In this document: positions 6,084 to 7,794 of the stretch, in pieces
Layout of the letters: each line of letters begins with the position of its first letter
How positions within the stretch are numbered: the first letter of the stretch is position 1
Assembly (NCBI GenBank): GCA_026982175.1
Contig: JALSHP010000381.1
Span: 1-7,794 of the forward strand
DNA from: Campylobacteraceae bacterium
GTDB taxonomy: Bacteria > Campylobacterota > Campylobacteria > Campylobacterales > Sulfurovaceae
DNA: 7,794 nucleotides
Reading direction: 5' to 3'
The notes under the pieces: generated by a model
What the model saw: the letters and a program-made list of their open reading frames with translations, nothing else
Database searches by the model: none
Told to the model about the DNA's origin: nothing
Made by a program: the position numbers and the translations under genes

Positions 6084-6611
6084 ATGAACAAGATTTTCTT
6101 AACACTTATGCTTATTTTCAGCACATTTTTACAAGCTGAAGATGCTCCTAAATTTACATTAACAACCGTTAATGATAAAAACATTACCATTAACCAACTA
6201 AACCTCTCTGAAACAGAAACAGGGTTAGAGTTTAAAGAGTTTAAAGGAAAAGCTGTTCTTCTAGCACTGTTTGGACACAGATGTCCACCTTGTCTAAAAG
6301 AGATTCCTGAGTTTATTTCACTCACAAAAAAGCATCCTAAGGATCTTGAAATTGTTGCTATTGAAGCACAACAGTACCCAACGGATAAAGTAAAAGAGTT
6401 TGTCAAAGAGCATGAGATGAACTATAATGTTGTTGCAGGTATTGAGCATAATGATTTTATTGAATACATTGCTCGTATGGCAGGATATACCCGTGGTATT
6501 CCCCTTCCTCTTTTAATTGCCATTAACAAAAATGGTGAAGTGGAACAAGTACGTGCAGGACTCGTAAGAGAAGATGAATTAGAGATGTTGGTTGAGGAAT
6601 TGAACGACTAG
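6084..6611 (+). CDS. Periplasmic TlpA-like thioredoxin-fold protein, CPPC site
   Basis: The protein has 175 residues and ATG follows AAAGGA by 5 nt. Residues 1-18 are a cleavable signal peptide ending LQA before EDAPKF. The mature part is one thioredoxin fold of the TlpA/ResA/AhpC-TSA type. Strand KAVLLALFG leads to the active-site CPPC (67-70), then helix LKEIPEF, strand EIVAIEA, and the cis-proline region GIPLPLLIAINKNG, with P142 the likely cis-Pro. The family uses CxxC to reduce or exchange protein disulfides in the periplasm, for example in cytochrome c maturation, but nothing here names the partner. The next gene, 31 nt downstream, encodes a diverged paralogue, so the two are probably co-transcribed. 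The assignment to fold and location is strong and the specific substrate is unknown. Confidence 0.9.
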   Translation: MNKIFLTLMLIFSTFLQAEDAPKFTLTTVNDKNITINQLNLSETETGLEFKEFKGKAVLLALFGHRCPPCLKEIPEFISLTKKHPKDLEIVAIEAQQYPTDKVKEFVKEHEMNYNVVAGIEHNDFIEYIARMAGYTRGIPLPLLIAINKNGEVEQVRAGLVREDELEMLVEELND

Positions 6612-6642
6612 ACAATGATATTGATTAAAAAAGGGAAATATA

Positions 6643-7398
6643 ATGCGAAAAATGAACATTGGATTACTCCAATCAACACTATTAACAGTCATGTTGTTTA
6701 CACAAACAGGCTGTGTTTTTGGACTTTTTGATGAAGAACCCACTCAATCACTCATTCAAGTCACACCAACCATACAGACCAGTACCACCATACAGATTGA
6801 GACTCCCCCACCTGTTAAAAAAGTTACGCCTCCAGTTGCTACTAAAGCTCAAACACCCCATGTAGAGTGTACCGACGAAGTAGATAGTGGCTGTCAAAAA
6901 GAGCTTATAAAACCTGAAGAGTTAGCCCCTAAAAAACTTATACAAGTCAATAATCAGATACATAAACTCAAAAGTATTCAAGGGCATAACATTACCATTG
7001 AAGAGCGTTCAACAGGGTATAGTTTTCCAGAGTTTCAAAACAGAATTGTTGTTTTAGAGATGTTTGGTAAAAACTGTTCTCACTGTATCAGAGAGATGCC
7101 TACCATGAGAAAGCTCAAAAGACGCTACAGAAATCATATTGAAATTATTGCCCTACAAGTTGAGGGAAAAATGTCTAAAAGAGAAGCAAGTAGACTACTT
7201 AAAAGACACAAAATTACCTACCCAATTATTTCGGGAGATGATGCTAAAGCGTTACAGTTTCATGTGCAAAGTACCTTTGGGTGGACGGGAATTTTACCAT
7301 TTATCATGGTTATTAAAGATGGTATAACCGAATTTACCTATAGAGGTGAAGTCTCTTACAATCGAATCAACAAAGATATTCTTTCACTTTTAAAATAA
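6643..7398 (+). CDS. Probable lipoprotein with thioredoxin-like domain, CSHC site
   Basis: The protein has 251 residues and AAGGG sits 7 nt before ATG 6643. A second in-frame ATG at codon 4 has no better site. Residues 1-24 are a lipoprotein-like signal ending TQTGC (C24). The -3 position is Gln rather than Leu, so the lipobox is imperfect. Residues 33-75 are a Thr/Pro-rich linker. C76 and C84 form an additional cysteine pair outside the fold. From about 105 a thioredoxin fold follows: RIVVLEMFG, active site CSHC (145-148), REMPTM, IEIIALQVEG, and GILPFIMVIKDG with P219 as likely cis-Pro. It resembles the preceding protein in the same order, including a shared NITI and TG-x-x-F-x-EF lead-in. 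A disulfide-exchange role at the membrane is inferred. The sequence around 171-210 is Lys/Arg-rich, unlike its partner. Confidence 0.87.
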   Translation: MRKMNIGLLQSTLLTVMLFTQTGCVFGLFDEEPTQSLIQVTPTIQTSTTIQIETPPPVKKVTPPVATKAQTPHVECTDEVDSGCQKELIKPEELAPKKLIQVNNQIHKLKSIQGHNITIEERSTGYSFPEFQNRIVVLEMFGKNCSHCIREMPTMRKLKRRYRNHIEIIALQVEGKMSKREASRLLKRHKITYPIISGDDAKALQFHVQSTFGWTGILPFIMVIKDGITEFTYRGEVSYNRINKDILSLLK

Positions 7399-7400
7399 AA

Positions 7401-7424
7401 CATCTTTGGCTATAATTCTTTAAC
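7401..7424 (+). promoter_or_regulatory. Promoter-like sequence before the last gene
   Basis: TATAAT (7411-7416) in the context TTTGGCTATAATTC shares the 10-bp core GCTATAATTC with the helicase promoter. A start near 7423 would give a 23-nt leader with AAGGA (7433-7437), 8 nt before ATG 7446. I see no terminator between the preceding stop (7398) and this box, so read-through from the thioredoxin-like pair is also possible. Confidence 0.55.
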
Positions 7425-7445
7425 TAAAAATTAAGGAATTATTCT

Positions 7446-7794
7446 ATGCTACCAGATATATTAACAAAAACCAATACCACCAAAAAAGGCAAAAGTGAAA
7501 AGCATCTGCGTTGGTGGGTTACCCTACTCATCTCTTTAGCCTTAGCTTTAGGAACGTGGAATCCATTAGAACACCACTTTATTAACTATATTACCTCTGA
7601 TATTGAAAATATCTTTTCAGGTTTTCGACCTTTTGCCATCATTATTATGCTAGGTATTTGGATTTTAGCCCTCAAATCTATTTTCCAAAGTTTAAAAATG
7701 TTTGGTGCCATATTTGTGGTCATCTTAATAGGTGCATTTCTTTGGGGGCTTAAACAATATGGACTTTTAGATTTTAGCGACTTAGATGCAATGG
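7446..7794 (+). CDS. Small membrane protein, DUF6524-like, 3' end outside window
   Basis: The frame is open for 116 codons from ATG 7446 to the window end, behind AAGGA with an 8-nt spacer. The N-terminus is short and basic (residues 7-22). Three predicted membrane helices follow at about 22-38 (WWVTLLISLALALGTW), 61-80 and 85-102. The pattern fits what I remember of the uncharacterised DUF6524 membrane family: a first helix ending in T-W/Y-N-P (37-40), an F-I-N-Y-I stretch, then a helix leading to a K-S-I-F-Q-S-L-K-M-F-G turn and an FLWGL helix. I hold that match tentatively. Function is unknown and no catalytic motif is visible. The family proteins are short, so probably only a few dozen residues are missing. 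Confidence 0.8.
   Translation, partial: MLPDILTKTNTTKKGKSEKHLRWWVTLLISLALALGTWNPLEHHFINYITSDIENIFSGFRPFAIIIMLGIWILALKSIFQSLKMFGAIFVVILIGAFLWGLKQYGLLDFSDLDAM

Noticed and set aside
6080..6406. Minus-strand frame opposite the first thioredoxin-like gene
   Set aside because: It is antisense to a clear signal-peptide and CPPC protein, and shows no domain of its own.
1..7794. tRNA, rRNA, insertion sequence or phage attachment site
   Set aside because: I found no cloverleaf, rRNA-like tract, transposase motif or flanking direct repeat on either strand.

Overview
The window is AT-rich bacterial DNA. It has compact genes, AAGGA/AGGA-type ribosome binding sites and promoters with a TATAAT -10 box behind T-rich sequence but no clear -35 box. 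Together with the gene content (a DEAD-box helicase with an RGG tail, small thioredoxin-like lipoproteins, a lipoprotein NagZ), this suggests a Campylobacterota member of the Sulfurimonas/Sulfurovum/Arcobacter type. That assignment is an inference from style, not from a marker gene.

Left part, minus strand (1-2987). A large secreted protein starts at 2607 and runs off the left edge, with 869 codons visible. It has a signal peptide, a P-domain-like beta-sandwich, a beta-rich region, and two blocks of aspartate-rich calcium-binding repeats (thrombospondin type 3-like) separated by a cadherin/Ig-like domain. Its 5' leader contains what I read as a class I cyclic di-GMP riboswitch (GEMM-I) at 2725-2811. 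The P1, P2 and P3 helices, the GNRA tetraloop, the tetraloop receptor and the ligand-pocket positions can all be traced. A run of eight C residues (mRNA sense) lies between the aptamer and the start codon. The coherent model is a surface or adhesive protein switched by c-di-GMP through its mRNA leader, with a possible layer of slipped-strand variation. This is the most interesting system in the window.

Middle (2983-4460). Upstream of the riboswitch unit on the same strand is a lipoprotein form of the family 3 glycoside hydrolase NagZ (peptidoglycan recycling or turnover). It is separated from the riboswitch by a perfect 12-bp inverted repeat that overlaps its stop codon. NagZ is divergent from a DEAD-box RNA helicase on the plus strand. 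The intergenic region holds a strong-looking TATAAT box about 240 nt ahead of the helicase start, which implies a long structured 5' leader.

Right part, plus strand (4461-7794). The order is the DEAD-box helicase with its RGG/arginine-glycine tail, then two adjacent paralogous thioredoxin-like proteins. The first has a signal peptide and a CPPC site. The second is a probable lipoprotein with a proline/threonine-rich linker and a CSHC site. Last is the start of a small three-helix membrane protein that leaves the window on the right. The two thioredoxin-like genes form an operon with their own promoter and probably do redox or disulfide work in the cell envelope. The last gene has its own promoter-like sequence. 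No tRNA, rRNA, insertion sequence or CRISPR array is visible.
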